Assembly (NCBI RefSeq): GCF_001598255.1
Contig: NZ_BCYP01000010.1
Location: 62,001 to 126,000, forward strand
DNA from: Mitsuaria chitosanitabida ATCC BAA-476 = NBRC 102408
GTDB lineage: Bacteria > Pseudomonadota > Gammaproteobacteria > Burkholderiales > Burkholderiaceae_C
Length of the DNA: 64,000 nt
Direction of reading: 5' to 3'
Below, piece by piece: positions 43,446-53,563 of this stretch. Position numbers and translations under genes: made by a program. Position 1 is the first letter of the stretch; every line of letters begins with the position of its first letter. A model generated the notes under the pieces. That model was not told the DNA's origin and ran no database searches. It worked only from the letters and a program-made list of their open reading frames with translations.

Positions 43446-44990
43446 TCAGGCGCCGCCGGTGAACCGGTACGACACCAGCGACTCCCGGTCGTTGTCCGCC
43501 ACCAGCCGCTTGCCGGCCGGCGGGAAGGCGCGCTGCACGCAATGCTCGCGCGGGCAGGTGCGACAGCCCGGGCCGATGGGCACGGCCGGGGCGCTCGCGT
43601 CCAGCGCGGTGCCGTCGGCGTAGACCAGGTCCCGCGCGTGCGCCACGTCGCAGCCCAGCCCGATCGCGAAGTGCTTCTTCTGCGCGTGATACCCGCCGCT
43701 GCCGTGCCGCTCGATGGTCCTCGCGATGCCGAAGAAGCGGCTGCCGTCGGGCATCTCCGCCACCTGCGTCAGGATGCGGCCCGGCTGCGCGAAGGCCTCG
43801 TGCACGTGCCACAGCGGACAGGCCCCGCCGTGCCGCGCGAAGTGGAAGGTCGTGGCGCTCTGCCGCTTGGAGATGTTGCCCGCCTGATCCACGCGGACGA
43901 AGTAGAACGGGACGCCGCGCGCGCCGGGGCGTTGCATCGTCGAGAGCCGATGGCAGACCGTCTCCACGCCGACGTGGAAGCGCTGCTGCAGCAGCTCCAG
44001 GTCGTAGCGGCAGCCGCGCGCCGCGGTCAGGAAGGCGCCGTAGGGCAGCAGCAGCGCGCCCGCGAAGTAGTGGGCCACGCCCTGACGCGCCAGCGCCCGC
44101 GTGGCGTCGTCCTGGAAGCCGGCATCGTGCAGGGCGGTGTCGATGGCGGCGGACTCCGCCAGCAACGCGTACTGCGTGGCGATCTGGAAGGCCTGCTGCG
44201 CGTCGGTCAGGTGACCGGGCAAGCGCAGCCGGCGGCGGCGCGCGTCGAAGTGGCGCAGCAGCGCGCCGTCGCCCTCGCTCGCGTCCAGGTCCACCGACAC
44301 GCCGCAGCGCCGCAGCATCAGCTCGCGCAGCGGCCCCGCGCGGTGCGTGGGGGAGAGCGACAGCTCCGCCGCCAGCCGCTCGGCCCGATGGTCCAGATCG
44401 TCGAGGTAGTTGTTGTGCCGGTTGAAGAAGTCCCGCACCGCCTCGTGCGGCAGCGGCTCCGCGCGCGAGGCCGCCAGCCATTCGTCCGGCGCCCCTTCCT
44501 CGCCGTAATAGCGGTCGACCAGCAGCGCATGTTCCTCCTGCAGGCGCAGGTGCCGCTGGTGCAGCGCCACGAAGGCCTCGGCCAGCTCGGGCGCCTGCTC
44601 GACCATCCGCGCCACCTGCGCCGGCGAGATCGCGCCGCCCACCACCGTCCGGTCGCGCAGCGCCGCGTCCAGCTCGGCGAGCAGGCGCTGGTCCTGCTCC
44701 TCGGAGAACTGCGCGATGTCGCCGCCGAAGACCTCGGCCAGTTTCAGCAGCACGCTGGCGGTGACGGGGCGCTGGTTGGTCTCGATCTGCGAGACATAGC
44801 TCAAGGACAGCCCCAGCCGCGCGGCGAGCTGGCTCTGGTTCCATTCCAGCTGCTCGCGCAGGCGCCGCACCCGCGCGCCGACGAAGAGCTTGCGCGAGCC
44901 GCCGGAGCCGCCGCCGCCCGATCCGCCGCCCGCCGCGCCGGTGCCGGGAGCCTCGCCGGGGAGGGCGGAGGCGCTTCTCGTGGACTTCAT
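43446..44990 (-). CDS. Short-chain acyl-CoA regulator, XRE/DUF2083 (PrpR/ScfR family), copy 2
   Basis: 514 aa paralogue of the 31218-32630 regulator with the same layout: XRE HTH ([36 protein letters not shown]), central region ([28 protein letters not shown]) and C-terminal cysteines ([24 protein letters not shown]). It differs by a 35-residue N-terminal extension rich in Gly/Ser before the HTH, from ATG 44990. Diverges from the mmsA valine operon, its probable target, with a TGCGAA-N4-TTCGCA palindrome in the gap. Confidence 0.9.
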   Translation of the reverse strand: MKSTRSASALPGEAPGTGAAGGGSGGGGSGGSRKLFVGARVRRLREQLEWNQSQLAARLGLSLSYVSQIETNQRPVTASVLLKLAEVFGGDIAQFSEEQDQRLLAELDAALRDRTVVGGAISPAQVARMVEQAPELAEAFVALHQRHLRLQEEHALLVDRYYGEEGAPDEWLAASRAEPLPHEAVRDFFNRHNNYLDDLDHRAERLAAELSLSPTHRAGPLRELMLRRCGVSVDLDASEGDGALLRHFDARRRRLRLPGHLTDAQQAFQIATQYALLAESAAIDTALHDAGFQDDATRALARQGVAHYFAGALLLPYGAFLTAARGCRYDLELLQQRFHVGVETVCHRLSTMQRPGARGVPFYFVRVDQAGNISKRQSATTFHFARHGGACPLWHVHEAFAQPGRILTQVAEMPDGSRFFGIARTIERHGSGGYHAQKKHFAIGLGCDVAHARDLVYADGTALDASAPAVPIGPGCRTCPREHCVQRAFPPAGKRLVADNDRESLVSYRFTGGA

Positions 44991-45040
44991 GGTCGTCTTC
45001 CCGATGGATTTCACCGATTCCACACCCTTCACTGGATCCT

Positions 45041-45073
45041 TGCGAAGTGATTCGCAGGTTCGCCTTCTTGCAA
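45041..45073. promoter_or_regulatory. TGCGAA/TTCGCA palindrome between the second regulator and mmsA
   Basis: TGCGAA (45041-45046), GTGA, TTCGCA (45051-45056), then a near copy TTCGCC (45059-45064) and TTGCAA (45068-45073). Same hexamer as the array upstream of the prp operon. The stretch at 45127-45152 is A/T-rich and is the likely mmsA core promoter. Confidence 0.6.
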
Positions 45074-45168
45074 GGCTTTCAGAGAGGGCGACAGGGGCTT
45101 TCCTCTGGCGTCTTGTGAAAGGTGTGGATAAATTTCGTGTGAATTCTATAAACCCTTTGGAGACTTCC

Positions 45169-46677
45169 ATGACCCGCGACGACCTGCCCCGCATCCCGCT
45201 GCTGATCAACGGCGAATTCGTCCAGTCGCGCACCACCGAATGGCGCGACGTGATCAACCCGGCGACGCAGCAGGTGCTGGCCCGCGTGCCCATGGCCACG
45301 GCCGAGGAAGTCGAGGCCGCCATCGCCTCCGGCCGCGAGGCCTTCAAGACCTGGCGCAAGACCCCCATCGGTCAGCGCGCCCGCATCTTCCTGAAGTACC
45401 AGCAGCTGATCCGCGAGAACATGAAGTCGCTGGCCGCGACGCTGACCGCCGAGCAGGGCAAGACCCTGGCGGACGCCGAGGGCGACGTGTTCCGCGGGCT
45501 GGAGGTGGTGGAGCACGCCGCCAACATCGGCAGCCTGCAGATGGGCGAGCTGGCCCACAACGTGGCCGGTGGCGTCGACACCTATACCCTGCTGCAGCCG
45601 CTGGGCGTGTGCGCCGGCATCACCCCGTTCAACTTCCCCGCGATGATCCCGCTGTGGATGTTCCCGATGGCCATCGCCACCGGCAACACCTTCGTGCTCA
45701 AGCCCTCCGAGCAGGACCCGATGGTCACGATGCGCCTGGTGGAGCTGGCGCTCGAGGCCGGCATCCCCAAGGGCGTGCTCAACGTGGTGCACGGCGGCGA
45801 ATCCGTCGTCAACACGCTGTGCGACCACCCCGACATCAAGGCCGTGTCCTTCGTCGGCTCGACCCGCGTCGGCACGCTGGTGCACGACCGCGCGACCAAG
45901 GCCGGCAAGCGCGTGCAATGCATGATGGGCGCGAAGAACCACGCCATCGTGATGCCCGACGCGCACAAGGAGCAGACGCTCAACGCGTTGGCCGGCGCCT
46001 CGTTCGGCGCGGCCGGTCAGCGCTGCATGGCGGTGTCGGTGGCGGTGCTGGTGGGCGCGGCGCGCGACTGGCTGCCCGAGCTGGTCGAGAAGGCCCGCGG
46101 CCTGAAGATCGGCGCCGGCGACGCGGCCGGCACCGACGTCGGTCCGCTGATCTCCTGCGCCGCGCGCGACCGCGTCGAGCACCTGATCGCCCGCGGCATC
46201 GAGGACGGCGCCACGCTGTCGCTGGACGGCCGCAAGCCGTCGCTGGACGCCGCGCTCAAGGACGGCAACTTCGTCGGCCCGACGATCTTCAGCGGCGTGA
46301 AGCCCGGCATGACCATCTATGACCAGGAGATCTTCGGCCCGGTCCTGTGCGTCGCGGAAGCCGAGACCATGGACGAGGCGATCGCGATGATCAACGCCAA
46401 CCCCAACGGCAACGGCACGGCCATCTTCACGCAGTCGGGCGCCGCGGCGCGCCGCTTCGAGGAAGAGATCGACGTCGGCCAGGTGGGCATCAACGTGCCC
46501 ATCCCGGTGCCGGTCCCGCTGTTCTCCTTCACCGGCTCGCGCGCCAGCAAGCTGGGCGACCTGGGCCCCTACGGCAAGCAGGTGATCATGTTCTACACCC
46601 AGACCAAGACCGTCACCGCGCGCTGGTTCGACGACGCCTCGACCGGGGGCGTCAACACGACGATCAGCCTGAAGTGA
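45169..46677 (+). CDS. mmsA: CoA-acylating methylmalonate-semialdehyde dehydrogenase
   Basis: 502 aa aldehyde dehydrogenase that converts methylmalonate semialdehyde to propionyl-CoA, the last step of valine degradation. Family features: [39 protein letters not shown], catalytic Cys in GQRCMAVSV, and the MmsA-type [11 protein letters not shown] end. A GGAG seven bases upstream supports ATG 45169. First gene of the five-gene valine operon. Confidence 0.95.
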   Translation: MTRDDLPRIPLLINGEFVQSRTTEWRDVINPATQQVLARVPMATAEEVEAAIASGREAFKTWRKTPIGQRARIFLKYQQLIRENMKSLAATLTAEQGKTLADAEGDVFRGLEVVEHAANIGSLQMGELAHNVAGGVDTYTLLQPLGVCAGITPFNFPAMIPLWMFPMAIATGNTFVLKPSEQDPMVTMRLVELALEAGIPKGVLNVVHGGESVVNTLCDHPDIKAVSFVGSTRVGTLVHDRATKAGKRVQCMMGAKNHAIVMPDAHKEQTLNALAGASFGAAGQRCMAVSVAVLVGAARDWLPELVEKARGLKIGAGDAAGTDVGPLISCAARDRVEHLIARGIEDGATLSLDGRKPSLDAALKDGNFVGPTIFSGVKPGMTIYDQEIFGPVLCVAEAETMDEAIAMINANPNGNGTAIFTQSGAAARRFEEEIDVGQVGINVPIPVPVPLFSFTGSRASKLGDLGPYGKQVIMFYTQTKTVTARWFDDASTGGVNTTISLK

Positions 46678-46684
46678 GGTCCCG

Positions 46685-47845
46685 ATGGACTTCGAACTGA
46701 ACGAACAGCAGCTGGCCTTCCAGCAGGCGGCGCGCGATTTCGCCCGCTCGGAGATGGCGCCGCACGCCGCGGAGTGGGACGCGCAGGCGATCTTCCCGCG
46801 CGAGGCGCTGCGCCATGCCGGCGAGCTGGGCTTCTGCGGCCTGTACGCCCCCGAAGCGGCGGGCGGTCTGGGCGTCCCGCGCCTGGACGCGACCATCGTG
46901 TTCGAGGAGCTGGCCGCGGCCTGCCCCTCGACGACCGCCTTCATCAGCATCCACAACATGGCGACGTGGATGGTGGCGACCTTCGGCACGCCGGAAGTCG
47001 TCGAGCGATGGGGCCCGGCGCTGTGCAGCGGCGAGAAGCTCGCCTCGTACTGCCTGACCGAGCCCGGCGCGGGCTCGGACGCGGCCTCGCTGCGCACCAG
47101 CGCGCGCAAGGACGGTGACGTCTACGTGATCGACGGCGGCAAGGCCTTCATCTCCGGCGCCGGCTCGACCGACGTGCTGGTGGTGATGGCCCGCACGGGC
47201 GGTCCGGGCGCGGACGGGATCTCCGCCTTCCTCGTCGAGGCCGACAGCCCCGGCATCCAGTACGGCCGCAAGGAAGACAAGATGGGCTGGAACAGCCAGC
47301 CCACGCGCGCCATCGCTTTCGACGGCGTGCGGGTCCCGGCCTCGCAGCTGCTGGGCGAGGAAGGGCAGGGCTTCCGCATCGCGATGCAGGGGTTGGACGG
47401 GGGGCGCATCAACATCGCCACCTGCTCGGTCGGCGCGGCGCAGGGCGCGCTCACCGCGGCGCAGCGCTACATGCACGAGCGCCGCCAGTTCGGTCGCCCG
47501 CTGGCCGACATGCAGGCGCTGCAGTTCAAGCTCGCCGACATGGCGACCGAGCTGGTGGCCGCGCGCCAGATGGTGCGGCTGGCCGCATCCAAGCTGGATG
47601 CGAAGTCGCCCGACGCGCAGGTCTATTGCGCGATGGCCAAGCGGCTGGCGACGGACCTGGGCTTCAACGTCTGCAACGAGGCGCTGCAGATCCATGGCGG
47701 TTACGGCTACATCCGCGAATACCCGCTGGAGCGCCTGCTGCGCGACGCGCGCGTGCACCAGATCCTGGAGGGCACGAACGAGATCATGCGGGTGATCGTC
47801 GCGCGCCGCATGCTGCAGGACCAGGCGCCCGAGACCATCCGCTGA
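46685..47845 (+). CDS. Isobutyryl-CoA dehydrogenase (acyl-CoA dehydrogenase family)
   Basis: 386 aa flavoprotein that oxidises isobutyryl-CoA to methacrylyl-CoA. FAD-binding and signature segments: CLTEPGAGSDAASLRT, KAFISGAGSTDV, QIHGGYGYIREYPLERLLRDARV, and catalytic Glu in QILEGTNEIMRVI. The GLYAPEAAGGLG and HNMATWM segments and the operon position identify the branched-chain isobutyryl type. Only 7 bp after mmsA, so co-translated. Confidence 0.92.
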   Translation: MDFELNEQQLAFQQAARDFARSEMAPHAAEWDAQAIFPREALRHAGELGFCGLYAPEAAGGLGVPRLDATIVFEELAAACPSTTAFISIHNMATWMVATFGTPEVVERWGPALCSGEKLASYCLTEPGAGSDAASLRTSARKDGDVYVIDGGKAFISGAGSTDVLVVMARTGGPGADGISAFLVEADSPGIQYGRKEDKMGWNSQPTRAIAFDGVRVPASQLLGEEGQGFRIAMQGLDGGRINIATCSVGAAQGALTAAQRYMHERRQFGRPLADMQALQFKLADMATELVAARQMVRLAASKLDAKSPDAQVYCAMAKRLATDLGFNVCNEALQIHGGYGYIREYPLERLLRDARVHQILEGTNEIMRVIVARRMLQDQAPETIR

Positions 47846-47975
47846 ACCCTTCCGCGAGCGCCCCGACGACGGGGCGCTTGCCCTTCATCGACGCGGCCCT
47901 CCACGCGACCTCGGCACGACACCGGCCGGAAGTCGCCCCGAGATCGACGCGGAGCCGCAGAGCAGAGAGAACCCC

Positions 47976-48791
47976 ATGACCGATTCGACCCCCACGACGA
48001 GCGCCACGCCGGACGGCTACGCCGGCCTGCGCGTGGAGAAGCGCGGCCACACCGCGATCGTCACGCTGACGAATCCGCCCGCCCACACCTGGACCGCCGA
48101 CAGCCTGAGCGCGCTGACCCGCCTGGTGGGCGATCTCGACGCCGATCGCGACATCTACGCGCTGGTGATCACCGGCGATGGCGAGAAGTTCTTCAGCGCC
48201 GGCGCCGATCTGAAGCTCTTCGCCGATGGCGACAAGGGCCGCGCGGCGACCATGGCCAAGCGTTTCGGCGAGGCCTTCGAGGCGCTGGCGGGCTTCCGCG
48301 GCGTGAGCATCGCGGCGATCAACGGCTACGCGATGGGCGGCGGGCTGGAATGCGCGCTCGCCTGCGACCTGCGCATCGCCGAGTCGCACGCCGTCATGGC
48401 GCTGCCCGAGGCCACCGTCGGTCTGCTGCCCTGCGCGGGCGGCACGCAGTGGCTGAGCTGGACCGTGGGCGAGAGCTGGGCCAAGCGCATGGTGCTGCTG
48501 GGCGAGCGCGTGGACGCGGAGACCGCGCTGCGCATCGGCCTGGCCGACGAGATCGCGGCCAAGGGCGAGTCGCTGGCCAAGGCGCTGCAATGGGCCGAGC
48601 GCGTGCAGGCGCAAAGCCCCACCAGCGTGGCCGCCTGCAAGCAACTGATCCAGGGCGCGCGCCACGCGGCGCCGTGGTCGCGGCTGCCGGCCGAGCGCGA
48701 GGCTTTCGTGGCCTTGTTCGACACCGAGGACCAGCGCGAAGGCGTGCAGGCCTTCCTGGGCAAGCGCAGCCCCCAGTGGCGCAATCGTTGA
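47976..48791 (+). CDS. Enoyl-CoA hydratase
   Basis: 271 aa crotonase-fold protein; in this operon it should hydrate methacrylyl-CoA to 3-hydroxyisobutyryl-CoA. The oxyanion-hole segments are FFSAGADLKLFAD and NGYAMGGGLECALACDLRI; catalytic Glu in MALPEATVGLLPCAGGTQ (the second crotonase Glu is less clear). The first 16 residues are a Thr/Ser-rich extension. 130 bp after the dehydrogenase gene. Confidence 0.9.
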   Translation: MTDSTPTTSATPDGYAGLRVEKRGHTAIVTLTNPPAHTWTADSLSALTRLVGDLDADRDIYALVITGDGEKFFSAGADLKLFADGDKGRAATMAKRFGEAFEALAGFRGVSIAAINGYAMGGGLECALACDLRIAESHAVMALPEATVGLLPCAGGTQWLSWTVGESWAKRMVLLGERVDAETALRIGLADEIAAKGESLAKALQWAERVQAQSPTSVAACKQLIQGARHAAPWSRLPAEREAFVALFDTEDQREGVQAFLGKRSPQWRNR

Positions 48792-48801
48792 GGACGACGG
48801 G

Positions 48802-49983
48802 ATGACGCAGTTGAAGGAAGCTTCCAGGAACGAAGCCAAGGTCGAGGGCCAGGACGTGGCCTCCGCGCCGGTGCTGTTCCGCACGCTGGTGACGGCGTCC
48901 GGCCACCGCTTCGGCCACGCGACGCTGAACGCGCCGGCCAGCCTGAACGCGCTGACGCTGGAGATGGTCGACCTGCTGTACGCGCAGTTGACCGCCTGGG
49001 CCGAGGATCCGACCGTCGTCGGCGTGGTGCTGGACGGCGCCGGCGAGAAGGCGCTGTGCGCCGGCGGCGACGTGGTCGGCCTGTACCGCGCGATGCGCGC
49101 GGCCGGCGCGGGCAAGGTGCCGCCCGAGGCCGCCGAGTTCTTCGAGCGCGAGTACCGCCTCGACTACCTGATCCACCGCTATCCCAAGCCCTTCCTGGTG
49201 TGGGGCCACGGCATCGTGATGGGCGGCGGCATCGGCCTGATGGCGGGCGCCTCGCACCGCGTCGTCACGCCGCGAAGCCGGCTCGCGATGCCCGAGATCA
49301 CGCTGGGTCTGTATCCCGACGTGGGCGGCAGCTGGTTCCTGTCGCGCCTGCCGGGGCGAACGGGTCTGTTCCTCGCGCTGACCGGCGCGCCGCTGAACGC
49401 CGCCGACGCGCTGTGGGCGGGCCTGGCCGATCGCGCCGCGCGCGCGGAGGACCATGGCGTGATGCTCGAGGCCATCGCCGCCGCGAAGTGGCACGGCGAG
49501 CACGCGGCCGACGCGGAGCAGCTCGACGACGTGCTGCGCGCGCTGCCGCAGGCGGAGCTCTCGCTCGCGCCCTCGCAGCTGGCGGCGCACCGCGAGCGCA
49601 TCGATGCGCTGATCGGTCCGCACGACAGCCTCGCGACGATCGCGCCGCGGCTGCGATCGCTGGCCTGCGAATCGGACACCTGGCTGGCCACGGCCGGCGC
49701 GGCGTTCCAGAAGGGGTCGCCGACCTCGGCGGTGCTGGCCATCGCGTTGCAGCGGCGTCTGCGCCAGGCCTCGCTGGCGGAGGTCTTCCGCCTCGAGTAC
49801 CAGGCCTCGGTGGGCTGCTGCGTGCATCCCGATTTCGCCGAGGGCGTGCGGGCGCTGCTGGTCGACAAGGACAAGAACCCGCGCTGGCAAGGCGGCGTGG
49901 TGGACGGTCACGGCGACGCGCATGTGGACCAGCTGCTCAAGCCGCGCTTCGAGGGCGAGCATCCGCTGGCGGATCTGCGCTGA
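48802..49983 (+). CDS. 3-Hydroxyisobutyryl-CoA hydrolase
   Basis: 393 aa crotonase-superfamily thioesterase (HIBCH type) releasing 3-hydroxyisobutyrate. Typical segments: ALCAGGDVVGLYRAMR, WGHGIVMGGGIGLMAGASHRVVTP, MPEITLGLYPDVGGSWFLSRLPG, and C-terminal FRLEYQASVGCCVHPDFAEGVRALLVDKD...PRW. The large size separates it from hydratases. It follows the hydratase gene by 10 bp. The N-terminal 20 residues are poorly conserved in type. Confidence 0.93.
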   Translation: MTQLKEASRNEAKVEGQDVASAPVLFRTLVTASGHRFGHATLNAPASLNALTLEMVDLLYAQLTAWAEDPTVVGVVLDGAGEKALCAGGDVVGLYRAMRAAGAGKVPPEAAEFFEREYRLDYLIHRYPKPFLVWGHGIVMGGGIGLMAGASHRVVTPRSRLAMPEITLGLYPDVGGSWFLSRLPGRTGLFLALTGAPLNAADALWAGLADRAARAEDHGVMLEAIAAAKWHGEHAADAEQLDDVLRALPQAELSLAPSQLAAHRERIDALIGPHDSLATIAPRLRSLACESDTWLATAGAAFQKGSPTSAVLAIALQRRLRQASLAEVFRLEYQASVGCCVHPDFAEGVRALLVDKDKNPRWQGGVVDGHGDAHVDQLLKPRFEGEHPLADLR

Positions 49984-50155
49984 GCGCGGCACCATCCCGC
50001 GGAACCCCCGCATCCACCGAGCATCGGCCGGCAGGTTCCGCCGGCCTTTCACGAGCATCCATCGGAACAGTCCGGCCCCGGCCGGGCGCCACGGCGGCGA
50101 AGGCCGTCATGACGGCCGCGAGGGCGGCGGATCGATCGACAACAAGGAGACCCGC

Positions 50156-51070
50156 ATGAGCAACACGAACCACACGGGCGGCGCGCGCGTCGCCTTCATC
50201 GGCCTGGGCCACATGGGCGGCCCGATGGCGGCCAACCTGGCGAAGCACGGCTACGCCGTCTCCGCCTTCGACCTGAGCGCGGACGCGCTGCGGAAGGCAC
50301 GCGAGGCCGGCGTGGCGGTCGCGCCGTCGGCGCTGGCGGCGGTGGAGGGCGCGTCGGTGGTGATCTCGATGCTGCCGGCCAGCCGGCACGTCGAGGGCCT
50401 GTACCTCGGCGACGGCGCGCTGATGGCGGCGATCCCGGCCGGCGCCCTGGTCATCGACTGCAGCACCATCGCCCCCGCCAGCGCGCAGCGCGTGGCCAAG
50501 GCGGCGGCCGATCGCGGCCTGGCGATGCTGGACGCGCCGGTGTCCGGCGGCGTGGCGGGCGCGGCGGCGGGCACGCTGACCTTCATCGTCGGCGGCGACG
50601 CCGCGGCGCTGGAACGCGCGCGTCCGGTGCTGCAGGCGATGGGGAAGAACATCTTCCACATGGGTGCGTCGGGCGCCGGTCAGGTGGCCAAGCTCTGCAA
50701 CAACATGGCGCTGGGCGTGATCATGGCCGTCACCGGCGAGGCGCTGGCGCTGGGCGTGGCGCACGGGCTGGATCCGCAGGCGCTGTCGGCCATGATGGCC
50801 GTCAGCACCGGCCGAAGCTGGGCGACCGAGGTCTGCAACCCCTGGCCCGGCGTGAAGCCGGAAGCCCCCGCGTCGCGGGGCTACAGCGGTGGCTTCGGCA
50901 ACGACCTGATGCTCAAGGACCTGGGGTTGGCCGTCGAGGCCGCGCTGGGCACCGGGGCCGCGGTCCCGCTGGGCGAGCTGGCGCGCAATCTCTACGCGCT
51001 CAACAGCCGCGCGGGCCGCGGCGGGCTGGACTTCTCCAGCGTGCAGCAGCTGCTGCTCAAGGCCGAGTGA
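50156..51070 (+). CDS. mmsB: 3-Hydroxyisobutyrate dehydrogenase
   Basis: 304 aa NAD-dependent dehydrogenase giving methylmalonate semialdehyde, the substrate of MmsA. Rossmann start FIGLGHMGGPMAANL, substrate-binding DAPVSGGVAGAAAGTLTFIVGG, catalytic Lys in GAGQVAKLCNNM, and GGFGNDLMLKDLGLA near the end. AAGGAG (50144-50149) six bases before ATG 50156. Closes the valine operon. A 16-bp palindrome, GGCCGTCATGACGGCC, sits 38 bp before the start. Confidence 0.95.
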   Translation: MSNTNHTGGARVAFIGLGHMGGPMAANLAKHGYAVSAFDLSADALRKAREAGVAVAPSALAAVEGASVVISMLPASRHVEGLYLGDGALMAAIPAGALVIDCSTIAPASAQRVAKAAADRGLAMLDAPVSGGVAGAAAGTLTFIVGGDAAALERARPVLQAMGKNIFHMGASGAGQVAKLCNNMALGVIMAVTGEALALGVAHGLDPQALSAMMAVSTGRSWATEVCNPWPGVKPEAPASRGYSGGFGNDLMLKDLGLAVEAALGTGAAVPLGELARNLYALNSRAGRGGLDFSSVQQLLLKAE

Positions 51071-51130
51071 AGACGGGCGGCTGACGCCGCTACGGCGACG
51101 GATCGACAAGCCGCACGGCGCGTCGATCCC

Positions 51131-51159
51131 GCGCGGGGCCCCGGACGGGGCCGCCGCGC
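51131..51159. terminator. Hairpin between mmsB and guaC
   Basis: GCGCGG-GGCCCCG pairs with CGGGGCC-G-CCGCGC (one bulged base), a very stable GC stem midway between the convergent mmsB and guaC genes. No T run, so termination is inferred from position. Confidence 0.5.
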
Positions 51160-51217
51160 AGGGCGGGCGCGCCTGAAGCCGTTCTCGGGAGAGAAGGCCC
51201 GGGGCGCGCCGCCGGGC

Positions 51218-52195
51218 TCACATGAACAGGTGTTCGCCGGCGTTCTCGCCGCCCAGGACCACGTAGTTCACCTTGCGCAGGTCGGCCAGCGCGCGGCCGC
51301 CGGCGTAGGAGATGGAGCTCTGCACGTCCTCTTCCATCTCGCGCAGCGTGTCGGCCAGGTGGCCCTTGACCGGCTCGAGGATGCGCTTGCCTTCGACGTG
51401 CTTGTACTCGCCCTTGTTGAAGTCGGACGCGGAGCCGTAGTACTCCTTGTAGCGCTTGCCGTCGACCTCGACGGTCTGGCCGGGCGACTCCTCGTGACCG
51501 GCGAACAGCGAGCCGATCATGACCATCGACGCGCCGAAGCGCACGCTCTTGGCGATGTCGCCGTGGTGGCGGATGCCGCCGTCGGCCACGATGGGCTTGG
51601 TGGCCACGCGCGCGCACCACTTCAGCGCCGACAGCTGCCAGCCGCCGGTGCCGAAACCGGTCTTCAGCCGCGTGATGCAGACCTTGCCCGGGCCGATGCC
51701 GACCTTGGTGGCGTCCGCGCCCCAGTTCTCGAGGTCGATCACGCCCTCGGGCGTGCCGACGTTGCCGGCGATGACGAAGGTGTCGGGCAGCTTGCGCTTG
51801 ATGTGGCCGATCATGCGCTGGACGGAGTCCGCGTGACCGTGGGCGATGTCGATGGTGATGTAGTCGGCGCCCAGGCCCTCGGCGGCGAGGCGGTCGATCA
51901 GGGCGTAGTCCGCGTCCTTCACGCCGGCGCTGAGCGAGACCATCAGGCCCTTGTCGCGCATCGTCCGGGCGAACTTGATCGCGTCCAGGTCGAAGCGGTG
52001 CATCACGTAGAAGTAACCGTTGGCGGCCAGCCATTCGGTGATGGACTCGTCCACCACCGTCTTCATGTTGGCCGGCACGACCGGCAGCTTGAAGCGCCGG
52101 GGGCCGAACTCGACGGAGGTGTCGCACTCGCCGCGGCTGTCCACGCGGCACTTGCGGGGCAGCAGCAGGATGTTGTCGTAGTCAAAGATTTCCAT
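51218..52195 (-). CDS. guaC: GMP reductase
   Basis: 325 aa TIM-barrel enzyme reducing GMP to IMP with NADPH. Family marks: [13 protein letters not shown] at the start, [28 protein letters not shown] with the catalytic Cys, [15 protein letters not shown] and [16 protein letters not shown]. The absence of CBS domains and the GPGKVC loop separate it from IMP dehydrogenase. The start at 52195 (MEIFDYDN) gives a full-length protein. The gene is preceded by an unusual leader with alternative hairpins. Confidence 0.95.
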   Translation of the reverse strand: MEIFDYDNILLLPRKCRVDSRGECDTSVEFGPRRFKLPVVPANMKTVVDESITEWLAANGYFYVMHRFDLDAIKFARTMRDKGLMVSLSAGVKDADYALIDRLAAEGLGADYITIDIAHGHADSVQRMIGHIKRKLPDTFVIAGNVGTPEGVIDLENWGADATKVGIGPGKVCITRLKTGFGTGGWQLSALKWCARVATKPIVADGGIRHHGDIAKSVRFGASMVMIGSLFAGHEESPGQTVEVDGKRYKEYYGSASDFNKGEYKHVEGKRILEPVKGHLADTLREMEEDVQSSISYAGGRALADLRKVNYVVLGGENAGEHLFM

Positions 52196-52259
52196 GGTCC
52201 AAAGTCGCAATGTCGGGCTGCGTTGATGCAGTGCATGCCCTGGGCTGCGAGCGCTTGAC

Positions 52260-52304
52260 TTGGGACCCGGCCAAAAAAAACCGGGTCCCAAAATTTGGGC
52301 CCGG
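52260..52304 (-). promoter_or_regulatory. Terminator-like leader with alternative pairing upstream of guaC
   Basis: Read on the minus strand: segment 1 CCGGGCCCAAA (52304-52294), segment 2 TTTTGGGACCCGG (52293-52281), a T8 run (52280-52273), segment 3 CCGGGTCCCAA (52270-52260). Segments 1 and 2 form a stem with one bulged A directly before T8, a good intrinsic terminator. Segments 2 and 3 form an exclusive, perfect 11-bp alternative. It lies 65 bp before the guaC ATG with no minus-strand gene immediately upstream. Confidence 0.6.
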
Positions 52305-52441
52305 TGGCTCATTCTACGCATGACCACGGGAGCCCGTGCCGCGTTGCGGTGCAACATGCACGGATCGGGGGCTTTTGGACGCAGTTCGCTAAACTTGCGC
52401 CCCTTGGCCCCATCCCCGGGGCGCCACGCAAAGACAAGCAC

Positions 52442-53563
52442 ATGCACGACGTCGTCATCAGCGGTACCGGCCTTTATCAGCCTCCCCACGTCATCACCAA
52501 CGCCGAGCTGGTGGAGGCCTTCAACCGCTACGTGGACCTGCAGAACGCGCAGCACGCCGAGGCGATCGCCGCCGGCACGCGCGAGGCGCTGGTCCACTCC
52601 AACGTCGAGTTCATCGAGAAGGCCTCCGGCATCAAGCAGCGCTACGTGATCGAGAAGGACGGCGTGCTGGATCCGACCCGCATGTACCCGCGCTTCGAGG
52701 AACGCGCCGACGACCAGCTCTCGCTGATGGCCGAGATCGCCGTGGACGCCGCCCGTAAGGCGCTGGCCGCCGCCGGCAGGCAGCCCCAGGACGTGGACGC
52801 GGTGTTCTGCTCCGCGGCCAACATGCAGCGCGCCTACCCGGCGATGGCGGTCGAGATCCAGCAGGCGCTGGGCGCGGGCGGCTACGGCTTCGACATGAAC
52901 GTGGCCTGCTCGTCGGCCACCTTCGCGCTGGAGCAGGCCTACAACGCGGTGCGCTCGGGCGCCTCCAAGTGCGTGCTGATCGTGAATCCGGAGATCACCT
53001 CGGCCCACCTGGAGTGGAAGGACCGGGACTGCCACTTCATCTTCGGCGACGTGTGCACGGCCATCCTGGTCGAGCGCGCCGATCTGGCGACCGCGCCGGA
53101 GCAGTGGAGCATCCTGGGCACCAAGCTGGCGACCCAGTTCTCCAACAACATCCGCAACAACTTCGGCTTCATGAACAAGGCCGAGGACAGCGATCCGGAC
53201 GCGCGCGACAAGACCTTCCGCCAGGAAGGCCGCAAGGTGTTCAAGGAAGTGGTCCCCATCGCGGCCGCCCACATCGAGAACCACCTGGCGACGCTGCACA
53301 TCCAGCCGACGGACGTGAGCCGCTACTGGCTGCACCAGGCCAACCTGGGCATGAACCAGCTGGTCATCAAGAAGCTGGTCGGCGGCGAGGCCGGCGCGGA
53401 GATCGCGCCGCTGATCCTGGACACCTACGCCAACACGGCCTCGGCCGGCTCGGTGATCGCCTTCCACGAGCACCGCGGCAACCTGAAGTCGGGCGACCTG
53501 GGCGTCATCTGCTCCTTCGGCGCCGGGTACTCGGTGGGCAGCGTCATCGTCAAGAAGCGCTGA
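52442..53563 (+). CDS. Beta-ketoacyl-ACP synthase III (KAS III family)
   Basis: 373 aa thiolase-fold condensing enzyme. The Cys-His-Asn triad is present: [11 protein letters not shown] (Cys), [12 protein letters not shown] (His) and [13 protein letters not shown] (Asn). It is about 50 residues longer than classical FabH, with an insertion near residues 20-45 and another near 230-260, so it may be a FabH paralogue with different primer specificity rather than the main initiator. Start ATG 52442 ([10 protein letters not shown]). Divergent from guaC. Confidence 0.88.
   Translation: MHDVVISGTGLYQPPHVITNAELVEAFNRYVDLQNAQHAEAIAAGTREALVHSNVEFIEKASGIKQRYVIEKDGVLDPTRMYPRFEERADDQLSLMAEIAVDAARKALAAAGRQPQDVDAVFCSAANMQRAYPAMAVEIQQALGAGGYGFDMNVACSSATFALEQAYNAVRSGASKCVLIVNPEITSAHLEWKDRDCHFIFGDVCTAILVERADLATAPEQWSILGTKLATQFSNNIRNNFGFMNKAEDSDPDARDKTFRQEGRKVFKEVVPIAAAHIENHLATLHIQPTDVSRYWLHQANLGMNQLVIKKLVGGEAGAEIAPLILDTYANTASAGSVIAFHEHRGNLKSGDLGVICSFGAGYSVGSVIVKKR

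Noticed and set aside
50102-50117. Perfect palindrome GGCCGTCATGACGGCC before mmsB as an operator
   Set aside because: Lies in an intercistronic gap inside the valine operon, has no second copy that I found and no loop for a hairpin; noted but not supportable as a site.
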